A stretch of 64,000 bases of DNA, taken from assembly GCA_944324285.1 (NCBI GenBank), contig CALUVR010000004.1, positions 48,569 to 112,568 of the forward strand. Reading direction: 5' to 3'. A program made the translations under genes and the position numbers. Every line of letters starts with the position of its first letter. Position 1 is the stretch's first letter. This DNA is from Candidatus Gastranaerophilales bacterium (GTDB lineage Bacteria; Cyanobacteriota; Vampirovibrionia; Gastranaerophilales; Gastranaerophilaceae). The notes under the pieces are model-generated. The model did not search any database, was not told where the DNA came from, and saw only the letters and a program-made list of their open reading frames with translations. Positions 54,390-63,562 of the stretch are shown here, piece after piece.

Positions 54390-54581
54390 AGTAACATTAC
54401 AATTTGAAATATTTCGTTGAAGTTGAAATTTTTTTCGTGTATGTTCATGATTAAGTTTGAATGAGTTTCGCGAATTCTGCGGTACTGTACGAACTTCTCC
54501 CCTGCAGCCAGGCATTAAAAATCGCCCGTTGCAACAGGAAACCGGAATTAGAACGCAGATTTTCAGGAAGGAATAGTTTTA

Positions 54582-55448
54582 ATGGAAAAGGGATATGTAG
54601 AAAATGGTTTTATTGTTGATTTAGCCAATGCACAAAAAACTTCTGAAATTATCTATGAATTAAGCAGAATTCTTGATATGCAGGAAGCTAAAAACAAAAA
54701 AGTCTGTCTTAAACTCGGAAGCATTGATTTGAATATTACGGAATTAATAAGCATAAGAGCACTTATTGAAACCATGGATTCCGAGATTGAATTTATTCAG
54801 ACATCTTCAAAGATGACAGAAGAAGCCGCAAAAGATTTGGATATAAAGATTTCTAAGATAGAAAATGTTGTTCCGGCGCTTGATATAAACGCTAAAAAGG
54901 AAGAAAACGAAACTGTCAACGCGGAATTAGAAAGTGCGCTGGATAAAATTTTTGGAGAAGGCGACTTTGAAGAACGCTACCCTGAAGAAGATGAAGAACC
55001 TAAGAAAACAGAGCCGCCAAAGGAAGTCGAAGTTCTTGAAATCGAGGATGGATTTGATAAAGAAGAAATAAAAAAATACAACAAAGAAACTGAAAAATTT
55101 CCGACATTATATATCCATAGAACACTACGTTCAGGTCAGAGTATTTCCTCGGAAGGCAACATTGTAATAATCGGTGATGTTAATCCAGGAGCTGAAATTA
55201 TTGCAAAAGGTGATATAACAGTCTGGGGAATCTTAGGCGGAATAGCGCACGCAGGTTCGGACGGAAATACGTATTCCCGAATTCGTGCTCTCAAACTTAA
55301 TGCAATTCAATTAAGAATAGGTGATATTTTTGCAAGACGTCCTGATACGGTTAATACTCCGTATATTCAAAGAACTGAGTATTACATTCCGGAAGAAGCG
55401 CGTGTTTGCAAAAAACATATTATAATTTACAAATTACATGAAGCGTAA
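54582..55448 (+). CDS. minC: septum site-determining protein MinC
   Basis: 288 aa. N-terminal domain about 1-100, an acidic linker (about 105-165: EGDFEERYPEEDEEPKKTEPPKE) longer than usual, and the C-terminal beta-helix domain (YIHRTLRSGQSISSEGNIVIIGDVNPGAEIIAKGDITVWGILGGIAHAG) that binds MinD and FtsZ. It blocks FtsZ ring formation near the poles. GGAAGGAATAG precedes the ATG. Confidence 0.94.
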   Translation: MEKGYVENGFIVDLANAQKTSEIIYELSRILDMQEAKNKKVCLKLGSIDLNITELISIRALIETMDSEIEFIQTSSKMTEEAAKDLDIKISKIENVVPALDINAKKEENETVNAELESALDKIFGEGDFEERYPEEDEEPKKTEPPKEVEVLEIEDGFDKEEIKKYNKETEKFPTLYIHRTLRSGQSISSEGNIVIIGDVNPGAEIIAKGDITVWGILGGIAHAGSDGNTYSRIRALKLNAIQLRIGDIFARRPDTVNTPYIQRTEYYIPEEARVCKKHIIIYKLHEA

Positions 55449-55526
55449 GCGGCAAGGGAGGATAAAGATATGCAACTGTGCGTAGAACCAAACCAATCGC
55501 AAGCGAAAGAAATAAAAGGAGAAACC

Positions 55527-56342
55527 ATGAGTGGTCGAGTAATAGTTATTACATCCGGAAAAGGCGGTGTAGGTAAAACTACTACCAATGCAAACATTGG
55601 TACAGCTCTTGCCCGTGCCGGCAAAAAAGTCGTTATGATAGATACTGACCTGGGATTGAGAAATCTGGATCTTTTGCTGGGTCTTGAAAATAGAATTGTC
55701 TACACAATAGTCGATGTTGTGGAAGGACGCTGCAAGCTTAAGCAGGCACTTGTTAAGGATAAGAAAAATCCGAACCTCTGTCTTTTGGCAGCAGCCCAGA
55801 CAAGAGATAAAACTGCAGTTACGGAAGAGCAGTTGAAAGATATTTGTGAAGAATTAAAGAAAGATTTTGATTTTATTCTTGTTGATTGTCCTGCAGGTAT
55901 TGAACAGGGATTTCAGAATGCTGTTGCCGGCGCGTCGGAAGCTATCGTCGTTACAACCCCTGAAATGTCAGCCGTACGCGATGCTGATAGAATTATCGGA
56001 CTTTTGGAAGCAAAAGAGGAAATTAAATCTTATAAATTACTTATAAACAGAGTCCGTCCGAATCTCATTAAGTCAAATGATATGATGAGTGTCGAAGACG
56101 TTGTTGAAATTCTTTCAGCCGATTTAATAGGTATAATTCCTGAGGATACAGGAATTATCACATCAACAAATAAGGGTGAACCTATTGTAAATGATGAAAA
56201 ATCTCTTGCAGGACAGGCATACAACAATGTTGCAAGAAGAATTATCGGCGAAGATGTTCCTTTCTTAAACCTTGAAGAAGATACAAGTGTTATGGCAAAA
56301 GTGAAGAAGTTCTTTTCAGGGCTAATAGGTAAGGAGAAGTAA
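55527..56342 (+). CDS. minD: septum site-determining protein MinD
   Basis: 271 aa from ATG 55527, which has AAAGGAGA upstream; the frame's earlier ATG at 55470 is unsupported. Deviant Walker A KGGVGKTTT, DTDLGLRNLD and LVDCPAGIEQGFQNA are the MinD signatures. The C-terminal amphipathic helix (MAKVKKFFSGLIG) is the membrane-targeting sequence. ATPase that recruits MinC to the membrane and oscillates with MinE. Confidence 0.98.
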   Translation: MSGRVIVITSGKGGVGKTTTNANIGTALARAGKKVVMIDTDLGLRNLDLLLGLENRIVYTIVDVVEGRCKLKQALVKDKKNPNLCLLAAAQTRDKTAVTEEQLKDICEELKKDFDFILVDCPAGIEQGFQNAVAGASEAIVVTTPEMSAVRDADRIIGLLEAKEEIKSYKLLINRVRPNLIKSNDMMSVEDVVEILSADLIGIIPEDTGIITSTNKGEPIVNDEKSLAGQAYNNVARRIIGEDVPFLNLEEDTSVMAKVKKFFSGLIGKEK

Positions 56343-56343
56343 G

Positions 56344-56847
56344 ATGAAAGATATTTTTACAGATTTTTATAATACAATCTTAGGCTTCTTCCGCCAGACA
56401 GAAAAGAAAGAAGAAAATGCAAAAGATGTTGCCTGCAACAGATTAAGAGTAGTTCTTATGCAAGATAGGACAAATCTGACTCCTGAACTTTTACAGAGAA
56501 TGCGTCAGGAATTAATTGACCTGCTTTCGAAATATGTAGAAATGGATAAAGACGCTCTTGAACTCAACTTTGATCAAGAAGACGGTCAGATGGCGTTAAT
56601 GCTTTCAATTCCTGTGATAAGAGCGAAAGAGGAAGCTGAAATAGAAGCTGAAGAAGAAAAAACAGAGGAAAAATCACAAACAGAATCTACCGAAGAAACA
56701 GAACCGGCAGAGAAAGATGATGAAACCGAAGTCGAAGCTTCTGATACAGAGGCGGAAGAAGAATGTTCATCTGAATCTGACATTGAAGTTGATGCAGAGT
56801 CAGAAGCTTTGGATGACTCGGAAAAAACAGAAGAAAACGTAAAGTAA
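56344..56847 (+). CDS. minE: MinE with a long acidic C-terminal extension
   Basis: 167 aa; MinE is usually about 90. Residues 1-95 are canonical: membrane/MinD-binding helix (DIFTDFYNTILGFF), RLRVVLMQDRT, LLQRMRQELIDLLSKYVEMD and a beta strand. Residues about 96-167 are nearly all Glu/Asp/Ser/Thr. The ATG is one base after the minD stop. The tail is inside the same unbroken frame before the terminator, so it is not a read-through artefact. Confidence 0.95.
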   Translation: MKDIFTDFYNTILGFFRQTEKKEENAKDVACNRLRVVLMQDRTNLTPELLQRMRQELIDLLSKYVEMDKDALELNFDQEDGQMALMLSIPVIRAKEEAEIEAEEEKTEEKSQTESTEETEPAEKDDETEVEASDTEAEEECSSESDIEVDAESEALDDSEKTEENVK

Positions 56848-56867
56848 TTAATATTAAAATTATAAAA

Positions 56868-56898
56868 TAAAAAAAGCGGTCTATTAGACCGTTTTTTT
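56868..56898 (+). terminator. terminator of minCDE
   Basis: CGGTCT (56877-56882), loop ATT, AGACCG (56886-56891), T-run to 56898. Confidence 0.9.
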
Positions 56899-57034
56899 GT
56901 TTATTATATCGAGCAAAAGATGTGTTGAGATTTTGCAGAGATGGTTGTTATGTAAATATTTGTAAACTGTAATAAAGTTTTTTGATTTTGTACCGATACA
57001 AGATTAGTAGGTAACTTTTATATGGAGATATATA

Positions 57035-59572
57035 ATGAGTGAAATTCAACTCGGCAATTTTGGCAAGAAAGATAGTGTGGATATTGATAAGCTGAAAGGC
57101 GGCATAAAGCAGTCGGATATCAATAACAAAAGATTGCAGCAGATTTTTACTAAGATTGATGCTAATAATAACGGCATAATAGAAACTGATGAAATGGCTC
57201 TGTTTACCAAAAATATTCAAGATGAGGCAAAGGATTCCGGGCTGGATAACAGCGAAGCCGCAAGTCTTATGAAGAAAATGGGGATTGAAAGACCTAATGT
57301 GCAGGACTTGTATCAATTTTTGAGGATTACTGAAGAGCAGAGTCAGAACATCCGCTCTTCCAAAACTATTCATAGCGGCGGTCAAATCGTCGGGATAAAT
57401 ATTGAATATCAGCCGGATTCAGAAGGTAATATATTCTCCTCATTATATAACGCGGATACAGGTGTAAAAATAAGCGATACCATTCAGGATAAAAATTATG
57501 CAAAAGCAACGACATATTATCAAGCAGATGGAGAAACACCTGCTTATTATACACTTTCTCAAGGTACTCAGACAGATTATATAGATACAATGAATAGAGT
57601 TTTCCGCCGTGAAATTCAAAAGGCGGAAGGTGTTATTGATATAACTCAGTATGAATATGAGGAAAATTCCACGGAGCCGTATAAAGCAACGACGATTCAT
57701 GCCGACGGTACAATAACTGTTGAAGAAAACGGGGTAAAAAGGGTAGTAAATCCTGACGGAACAGAGGTTCCAGTCAATGATGCGCCATCCGATGAAAACC
57801 CTCAAACGTTGGTGCCTGATACGGAAAATACAGAACTTGCGGAAAATACTCGAAAGCTTGACAACGGAAGGCTTTTAACAATCAAAGAAACTGATGACGG
57901 GAAAGTTAAGGTGACTCTTCAGGAAAATGAAAATTCAGAACCCGTTGAACTTCATTATGATGACGACGGCAATATAATTTCTCATCCAAAAGAGGGTGAA
58001 ACTTTTGCACAGACTGCAAAACGACTAGGTATAGAAAAGGGAACTCCTGAATATGAAAAGTTTAAAGAATTGAACGCAAGAGCAGCGAAAAAAGGCTGGT
58101 TCCTGGTAGGTGCCGAAGTAAAAATTCCTGCCGGCATGGAAGAAAAAGTAAATTTAGAAGGGTTAACAGTCGACAATAAAGCTGAAATTGAAAAATATGT
58201 CGATAGAATCAATGGCAGAACTCCAACTCCAACAACAACCCCTGTACCTACGAGCTCTCCGACACCAACGGAAGCACCGGCACCGACATCTGTGCCAGCC
58301 TCGACATCAGCGCCGGCTCCAACTGAAGCTCCTGTGGAATCTACAGGACAGCCTTCTGTTGCAGAATCGGATACGGCTGATACTCAGACGCATACTGCAG
58401 AGCCGGAAGCCTCTGCGCCTGTTGCTCCCGAATTAACTCCTCCCCCTGGTAAACCACGTCCTGCAAAGGATATAGCTCAATCTTTGAAAGATGATATCTA
58501 CGCAAAAACTATTCTCGGGCTGCCGACGACAGGAGAAGATTTTGAAAAACATCTTGCAGAGATAACTCCTGATAATGTAGAAGAAGTTATGGCAGTATAC
58601 AAAAAAATAAACGGCGACGGTGAAAACCTTATGGAAGCAATTCTTAAAGAAAGAGGGCTTTCAACAGAAGATAGAACCGCATATTTAATGCACGTGAAAA
58701 ATGCGCTCATTACAGCAGTGAAGCAAAAAGGAATTTATGTCGATGATATATCGAAAGATTTTGACAAAGAAATATCCTATCAAATGGAGAAATTCGGACT
58801 TGCAAGGGCGAATATTATAAATTCATTTTTTGTTAAGTTAAATGACAGGATAGAAAATAAAGATGATTCCAAAATAACAAAACCTAACGGAAAAATTGAC
58901 GGAACATTCAGCCAGGGTAACACTGGGGACTGTTGGTTACTCTCGTCAATTCAGGCACTGTCGCAGACCCCTAAAGGTTTAGAAATTTTAAATGATAGTG
59001 TATCTGTTGATGAAGAAGGCAACGTAACGGTTACGTTAAAGGGTGCCGGCAAATCTTATCTCATTACCCCGGAAGAACTTGCGGGAAATTACCAATTTAG
59101 CAGCGGGGATGCTGATGTCAGGGCAATAGAAATTGCCATGGATAGATATTTTATAGAAGAACGCGGGATAAATAACTGGGTTTTATTTAATCCGGCTACA
59201 AAATATGATTTGAATTCGAATACTGCGAGTCTTGCCTTTGAGATTTTGACAGGGCAAGGCGGTAGAAACTTTTTAACCAATTGTATTTATGCAAAAATTC
59301 CAGATATGTGGTTTACCGATAGCCAAATCGACAACTTCAATAAAGAAAACCATATTGCAGTTGTTGGTGCGTATTTTAAAGATGATCGGACTTTTTCATC
59401 TCCAGATGGCAACGGAGATGTTACACTTCATACGGATCACGCTTATGCGGTTAAAGGTTCCGATGAAAAAAATGTATATTTGATAAATCCTTGGGATACA
59501 TCAAAAATTATCACTGTTCCCCGTGAAACATTTAAAGAATTTTTTAATTCAATAGATGAATTTGATTTATAA
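57035..59572 (+). CDS. calpain-like cysteine protease with EF-hand and LysM-like region
   Basis: 845 aa. An EF-hand loop (D42-E53: DANNNGIIETDE) lies in an N-terminal helical domain. A beta-rich repeat region (about 115-310) follows, then a LysM-like segment (about 319-372: GETFAQTAKRLGIEKGTPEYEK, WFLVGAEVKIP). A Pro/Thr/Ser/Ala linker (about 394-475) leads to a C-terminal calpain C2-type protease with C633 (NTGDCWLLSSIQAL), H802 (TDHAYAV) and N818 (LINPWD). All three catalytic residues are present in the calpain order. No classical signal peptide. Calcium activation is possible by analogy only. GGAGATATA precedes the ATG. Confidence 0.85.
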   Translation: MSEIQLGNFGKKDSVDIDKLKGGIKQSDINNKRLQQIFTKIDANNNGIIETDEMALFTKNIQDEAKDSGLDNSEAASLMKKMGIERPNVQDLYQFLRITEEQSQNIRSSKTIHSGGQIVGINIEYQPDSEGNIFSSLYNADTGVKISDTIQDKNYAKATTYYQADGETPAYYTLSQGTQTDYIDTMNRVFRREIQKAEGVIDITQYEYEENSTEPYKATTIHADGTITVEENGVKRVVNPDGTEVPVNDAPSDENPQTLVPDTENTELAENTRKLDNGRLLTIKETDDGKVKVTLQENENSEPVELHYDDDGNIISHPKEGETFAQTAKRLGIEKGTPEYEKFKELNARAAKKGWFLVGAEVKIPAGMEEKVNLEGLTVDNKAEIEKYVDRINGRTPTPTTTPVPTSSPTPTEAPAPTSVPASTSAPAPTEAPVESTGQPSVAESDTADTQTHTAEPEASAPVAPELTPPPGKPRPAKDIAQSLKDDIYAKTILGLPTTGEDFEKHLAEITPDNVEEVMAVYKKINGDGENLMEAILKERGLSTEDRTAYLMHVKNALITAVKQKGIYVDDISKDFDKEISYQMEKFGLARANIINSFFVKLNDRIENKDDSKITKPNGKIDGTFSQGNTGDCWLLSSIQALSQTPKGLEILNDSVSVDEEGNVTVTLKGAGKSYLITPEELAGNYQFSSGDADVRAIEIAMDRYFIEERGINNWVLFNPATKYDLNSNTASLAFEILTGQGGRNFLTNCIYAKIPDMWFTDSQIDNFNKENHIAVVGAYFKDDRTFSSPDGNGDVTLHTDHAYAVKGSDEKNVYLINPWDTSKIITVPRETFKEFFNSIDEFDL

Positions 59573-59600
59573 AAAAAGCGGGTTAAAAGCCCGCTTTTTT
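59573..59600. terminator. bidirectional terminator
   Basis: GCGGG (59578-59582), loop TTAAAAG, CCCGC (59590-59594), with A- and T-runs on both sides. Confidence 0.9.
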
Positions 59601-60937
59601 TAAACGATTTCAACATCAATATATTTGGATTGAATAACCATAGCAAGATCATTTTTTGAAATAACACCATCCTTATCTCTATCGAGTCCGCGGTTATGGT
59701 TATAGTAAGCAGTGCCTTCATGTGCGAGAGCATCTTTTGCCGCATTTTTTGGAAGGTATATAAGCGCATAAAGTTCCGCCCCGGTTAACTCATGGTCTTT
59801 TGAAAATACACTTTGCTTAATAGTTTTCAGGTATTTTTCAACGAAATCCAACTGTTCAAGAGTAGACATTTTAGAAAGTTCCTCTGTGGAAGTTCCAAGT
59901 CCTCTTGCAGTTCTCGGCATAAATTGAATTAATCCTGTTGCCCCGGAACGTTTGTTTCTTGCCTGCGGGTTAAACCCTGATTCTGCATTGATTACAGCCA
60001 TAAGATCCTGAGGATTACAATGTAATCTTTCAGATATTTCTTTAATTTTATTTACAACTTCTGCCGTAATTTTTTTTGTCGGACCTTTTGGACGAGCTTC
60101 TTCCAGTGCTCTTTGTGCTGCTTCCTGTAAATTTTTTGTTAAATCAGGTGCCTCAGTTAAATCTTTCATGTCTTTAATCTCAAATTTTGGTATCGTATTT
60201 TTTTGTTCAATTTCGCTTAGAACAGGGTTGTAGTTAACAGTAAGAGTGTCCCCTCTTCGGCGGGTGTACCTCTGGAATTTTTCCATACTTACTTCTTTAT
60301 CTTTTACAAAAAATTTCCCGTCTTTAAAGCCCGCAATAGTTTCTCCGTCTTTATTTTTGACATCAATATCCTGCACAGTACTGTCAAGAAGTGCAAATTT
60401 ATCATTCCAGTTGTTGTTTCTTCTGTTTAATATAGACCAGCCTAAATCGTCGACGTTAAAGGTTCTGCTTCTGTAAGAACCATTGTAGAAGTAGGTATCG
60501 TCAGACGGTAAATCTGAATCTTTCAATTTATATTTATCCCCGGATACGGGTTCGTTGTCATCTTCAAGAATTCTTGTGAATTCACTGCCGGTTTTAGTTT
60601 CAGGTTCTATTGGTGTTGTTGGAGCAGGAGTTTTTTCCGGAATATTTTCCGGTTGAGTCTTTTGTCCGGCAAGGGTGAATGGCTTATTATCGGAAACAGG
60701 AGTTTCGGCAGATGCAGCAGTTGCAGTTTCTTGTCCCGCAATAGTTTCGCCGGATTTTTCAACCGTCCAACCTGCGAGAGGCTCATTAAGCTTGTCATTT
60801 AAAGATGTTTCTTTTTGTCCCATCATAATACTCGGGAGTTTTGCTTCAGGCAGATTAAATTTTTTTCTTTTAATATCGTGTGTATTGTCTGCTGGTGTGC
60901 CTGTAATGTTCATTCCATCCATAAGATGCCCTCTCAT
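59600..60937 (-). CDS. lytic transglycosylase-like protein with EF-hand loop (2)
   Basis: 445 aa (440 if it starts at the ATG at 60922, which has AGAGGG six bases upstream). N-terminal 1-270 is Pro/Thr/Glu-rich and disordered with a small beta region (VKNKDGETIAGFKDGKFFVKD). The SLT domain has catalytic E319 (NAESGFNPQARN) and GATGLIQFMP. An EF-hand loop at D419-D430 (DRDKDGVISKND) ends the protein. Close paralogue of the gene at 53445: both share the C-terminal order SLT, YLP....A, YYN.N.GLD, EF loop. Convergent with the calpain-like gene. Confidence 0.83.
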   Translation of the reverse strand: MRGHLMDGMNITGTPADNTHDIKRKKFNLPEAKLPSIMMGQKETSLNDKLNEPLAGWTVEKSGETIAGQETATAASAETPVSDNKPFTLAGQKTQPENIPEKTPAPTTPIEPETKTGSEFTRILEDDNEPVSGDKYKLKDSDLPSDDTYFYNGSYRSRTFNVDDLGWSILNRRNNNWNDKFALLDSTVQDIDVKNKDGETIAGFKDGKFFVKDKEVSMEKFQRYTRRRGDTLTVNYNPVLSEIEQKNTIPKFEIKDMKDLTEAPDLTKNLQEAAQRALEEARPKGPTKKITAEVVNKIKEISERLHCNPQDLMAVINAESGFNPQARNKRSGATGLIQFMPRTARGLGTSTEELSKMSTLEQLDFVEKYLKTIKQSVFSKDHELTGAELYALIYLPKNAAKDALAHEGTAYYNHNRGLDRDKDGVISKNDLAMVIQSKYIDVEIV

Positions 60938-61059
60938 ATTTACTTCACATATATATTAATAAAGATAATTTTTTAGAAAAGATTGTCTGTATTTAATAAA
61001 AATTTACAAAAAACCGCAAGATATTGTTACAAATTTTAAAGAAAGGCGCAAATTTTCGG

Positions 61060-61088
61060 TTGACAGTCATTTATGTTTATACTACTAT
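61060..61088 (+). promoter_or_regulatory. promoter of the S10 operon
   Basis: TTGACA (61060-61065), a 17-base spacer and TACTAT (61083-61088). It leaves a leader of about 125 bases before rpsJ that contains a GGGGCAGCC...CACCCC hairpin (about 61160-61186). Confidence 0.6.
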
Positions 61089-61222
61089 CTATATGCTTGG
61101 AATAGTATGTTTACAAATACCGAAATATTTTATAAATAGCTAGGTTCAGGCAAGGGCTGGGGCAGCCTGTTTGATAAACACCCCGAATTGTGTAGTAAAT
61201 ACAGAAAAGAAAAGGAATAAAA

Positions 61223-61540
61223 ATGGCTAGCACAAAAAGACAAAGAATCAGAGTTTGTTTAAAAGCTTACGATCATAAATTGATTGACGTATCTTCAGAC
61301 AAAATCGTTGAAACTGCAAAAAGAACAGACGCTAAAGTCGCAGGCCCGATTCCTTTACCTACAAAAAGACGTATATATTGCGTTCTTCGTTCACCTCACG
61401 TTGACAAAAAATCTCGTGAACACTTTGAACTCAGAACTCATAAACGTATAATCGATATATACGAACCGACTCAACAGACAACTGAAGAGTTAAGCAGATT
61501 AGATTTACCTGCCGGCGTTGATATTGAAGTTAAGTTGTAA
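61223..61540 (+). CDS. rpsJ: 30S ribosomal protein S10
   Basis: 105 aa with [50 protein letters not shown] and [29 protein letters not shown]. First gene of the S10 operon. AAAAGGAATAAAA precedes the ATG. Confidence 0.98.
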   Translation: MASTKRQRIRVCLKAYDHKLIDVSSDKIVETAKRTDAKVAGPIPLPTKRRIYCVLRSPHVDKKSREHFELRTHKRIIDIYEPTQQTTEELSRLDLPAGVDIEVKL

Positions 61541-61547
61541 TTTCAGT

Positions 61548-61780
61548 AACCGGCATTTGAAAATTAAATAAGCATTATGCATATAATGTGAACTGCGACC
61601 GGTTGGGCGGAATGAAGGGTGAAGGCTCTTGATAACTGTAACAATCGGAACAACCGCAAGGTTGTGGGGTGTAAGTCCCCGAGAGGTAAAGTAATTAAGC
61701 AAGACGTAGCGCTCGCAAGTGAAAATGCAAACCCGAATAAGGGGCGGATATTGTCCGCACCAAGTAGGGGGAGCTAGAAA
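61548..61780 (+). ncRNA. structured spacer between rpsJ and rplC, candidate RNA element
   Basis: Stems visible: AACCGG (61548-61553) with CCGGTT (61599-61604) enclosing CATTAT GCAT ATAATG (61573-61588); CAACC GCAA GGTTG (61651-61664, GNRA loop); GGGG...CCCC (61666-61680); and GCGGA...TCCGC (61744-61758). It contains no gene. The family is not recognised; a ribosomal-protein leader or an inserted element are the options. Confidence 0.45.
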
Positions 61781-61789
61781 GGTAAAAAT

Positions 61790-62425
61790 ATGACACTAGG
61801 TGTAATAGGTAAAAAACTTGGAATGACACAGATTTTTGACGAACAAGGATTAGCTATCCCTGTAACCGTTATTAAAGTTGACGACATTGTTGTAACTCAG
61901 GTTAAAACAGTTGAAACAGACGGCTACAACGCAATCCAGGTCGGCACAATTCCTGCTAAAGAAAAACACTTGACAAAAGCAGAAATCGGTCACTTCAAAA
62001 AGAATAATCTTGAAAACTTCAGACATCTTCAAGAATTCAGAGTTGATAATCCGCAAGACTACAAAGTAGGCGACAAGATTGAATTATCAGTTCTTGATAA
62101 CGTAGAAAAAGTTGATGTTACCGGCAAATCAATAGGTAAAGGTTTCCAGGGTACTGTAAAAAGATGGAACTTCGGCAGAGGTCCTATGGGTCACGGTTCC
62201 AAAAACCACAGAGAACCTGGTTCAATCGGTGCAGGTACAACTCCTAGCCGTGTTATCAAAGGCAAAAGAATGGCAGGTAACATGGGCAACGAAAGAGTTA
62301 CCATTACTAAATTGAAATTAGTTAAAGTTGACGCTGATAAGAAATTAGTTCTGGTAAAAGGTTCAGTTCCTGGCTGCGAAGGCAGACTGGTAACAATCGT
62401 TCCGACAAGAACTAAATGGAACTAA
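61790..62425 (+). CDS. rplC: 50S ribosomal protein L3
   Basis: 211 aa: GVIGKKLGMTQIFDEQGLAIPVTVI, FQGTVKRWNFGRGPMGHGSKNHREPGSIGAGTTPSRVIKGKRMAGNMGNERVT. Full length. Translation starts after GGGGGAGCTAGAAAGGT. Confidence 0.98.
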   Translation: MTLGVIGKKLGMTQIFDEQGLAIPVTVIKVDDIVVTQVKTVETDGYNAIQVGTIPAKEKHLTKAEIGHFKKNNLENFRHLQEFRVDNPQDYKVGDKIELSVLDNVEKVDVTGKSIGKGFQGTVKRWNFGRGPMGHGSKNHREPGSIGAGTTPSRVIKGKRMAGNMGNERVTITKLKLVKVDADKKLVLVKGSVPGCEGRLVTIVPTRTKWN

Positions 62426-62436
62426 GCGGAATAAAT

Positions 62437-62507
62437 CCTCGCCCCTTGCGGTGGAGGAAAGAATTTCTTAACGAACAACGTGAGTTTAGAAATTCAGGTG
62501 ATGGGTA
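62437..62507 (+). repeat. ~70-bp repeat element between rplC and rplD
   Basis: Pattern CCTCGCCCCTTG..., then GAATTTCTTAACGA...GTGAGTTTAGAAATTC, then GGTGATGGGTA. Same element as 63563-63637 and, inverted, 28901-28970. The rest of the spacer to 62621 holds no gene. Confidence 0.8.
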
Positions 62508-62621
62508 AATCTCAAACCGAAAATTATAAACAGACCAAGTTTTAAAAATCCTGACTTGCCATATAAAGTGCAATAGCGCAAGGGGTAAGCAGTAAAGGTT
62601 AATAGATAAAGGAAAAACAAA

Positions 62622-63248
62622 ATGTCAAAAGAAATATTAAGTACAAATGGAGAAAAATTAGGCGAAATCACTTTAAACGAAGCTGTTTTCGGTGTAGAGC
62701 CTAATTTACACGTAATGCACTTAGCATTAAGAAGACAATTAAACAATGCCCGTCAGGGTTCAGCGTGCGCTAAAACAAGAGCAGAAGTTGCAGGCGGCGG
62801 CAGAAAACCTTGGAAACAAAAAGGTACCGGCAGAGCAAGAGCCGGTTCTCTCCGTTCCCCATTGTTTGCAGGCGGCGGTGTTGTATTCGGTCCAAAACCG
62901 AGAGATTACAGCTTCAATATGCCTCAAAAAGCAAGAAAATTGGCGCTTAAATCTGCATTGTCAGCAAGACAAGACCAGTTAATTATTGTTAAAGATTTCT
63001 CAGCTATCACAGAACCTAAAACAAAATTAATGGTTAATGCTCTTAAATCATTGAAAGTAAGCGGTAAAGTTTTAATCGTTGCAGATACTAAAGCTGCTGA
63101 AAACCAGCACCTTGAACTTTCTGCAAGAAATATTCCGAGCGTAAAATTGATTTTACCGTCAAACTTAAATGTAAAAGATTTACTGGAAGCAGGATCTGTA
63201 ATCATGACAGAATCTGCAGTTAACGAATTAACGGAAAGGTTACAATAA
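62622..63248 (+). CDS. rplD: 50S ribosomal protein L4
   Basis: 208 aa: VHLALRRQLNNARQGSACAKTRAEVAGGGRKPWKQKGTGRARAGSLRSP is the conserved extension reaching the exit tunnel. AAAGGAAAAAC precedes the ATG. In E. coli L4 also regulates the S10 operon. The stop overlaps rplW by one base. Confidence 0.98.
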   Translation: MSKEILSTNGEKLGEITLNEAVFGVEPNLHVMHLALRRQLNNARQGSACAKTRAEVAGGGRKPWKQKGTGRARAGSLRSPLFAGGGVVFGPKPRDYSFNMPQKARKLALKSALSARQDQLIIVKDFSAITEPKTKLMVNALKSLKVSGKVLIVADTKAAENQHLELSARNIPSVKLILPSNLNVKDLLEAGSVIMTESAVNELTERLQ

Positions 63249-63556
63249 TGAGTAAAGAAAGAACAAATACGGAAAAGCTGTACGATTTGATTAAAAAGCC
63301 GTTAATTACGGAAAAATCAGTAGGCGCTACTGCAATGGGTCAATATACTTTTGAAGTTGATAAATCAGCAACAAAAATTGAAATCGCTCAGGCAGTTGAA
63401 TTAGCTTTTCCAGGAAGAAAAGTTAAAAAAGTAAGAACAGTTTATATGCCATCACACGCAAAAAGAATGGGATATAAATTCGGAAGAACAGACAGTTCTA
63501 AAAAAGCCATCGTTACAATCGAAGGCGACCCAATCGAAGAACTTGTAGGAGTATAA
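63248..63556 (+). CDS. rplW: 50S ribosomal protein L23
   Basis: 102 aa: LYDLIKKPLITEKS, YTFEVDKSATKIEIAQAVELAFPGRKVKKVRTVYMPSHAKRMGYKFGRTDSSKKAIVTIEGD. Sits at the tunnel exit where SRP and trigger factor dock. ATG overlaps the rplD stop (TAATG). Confidence 0.98.
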   Translation: MSKERTNTEKLYDLIKKPLITEKSVGATAMGQYTFEVDKSATKIEIAQAVELAFPGRKVKKVRTVYMPSHAKRMGYKFGRTDSSKKAIVTIEGDPIEELVGV

Positions 63557-63562
63557 CTCATT

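Noticed and set aside
61541..61789. Group II intron or RNase P RNA fragment in the rpsJ-rplC spacer
   Set aside because: GTGYG-type 5' end, domain V and the conserved RNase P segments are not visible; left as unclassified structured spacer.
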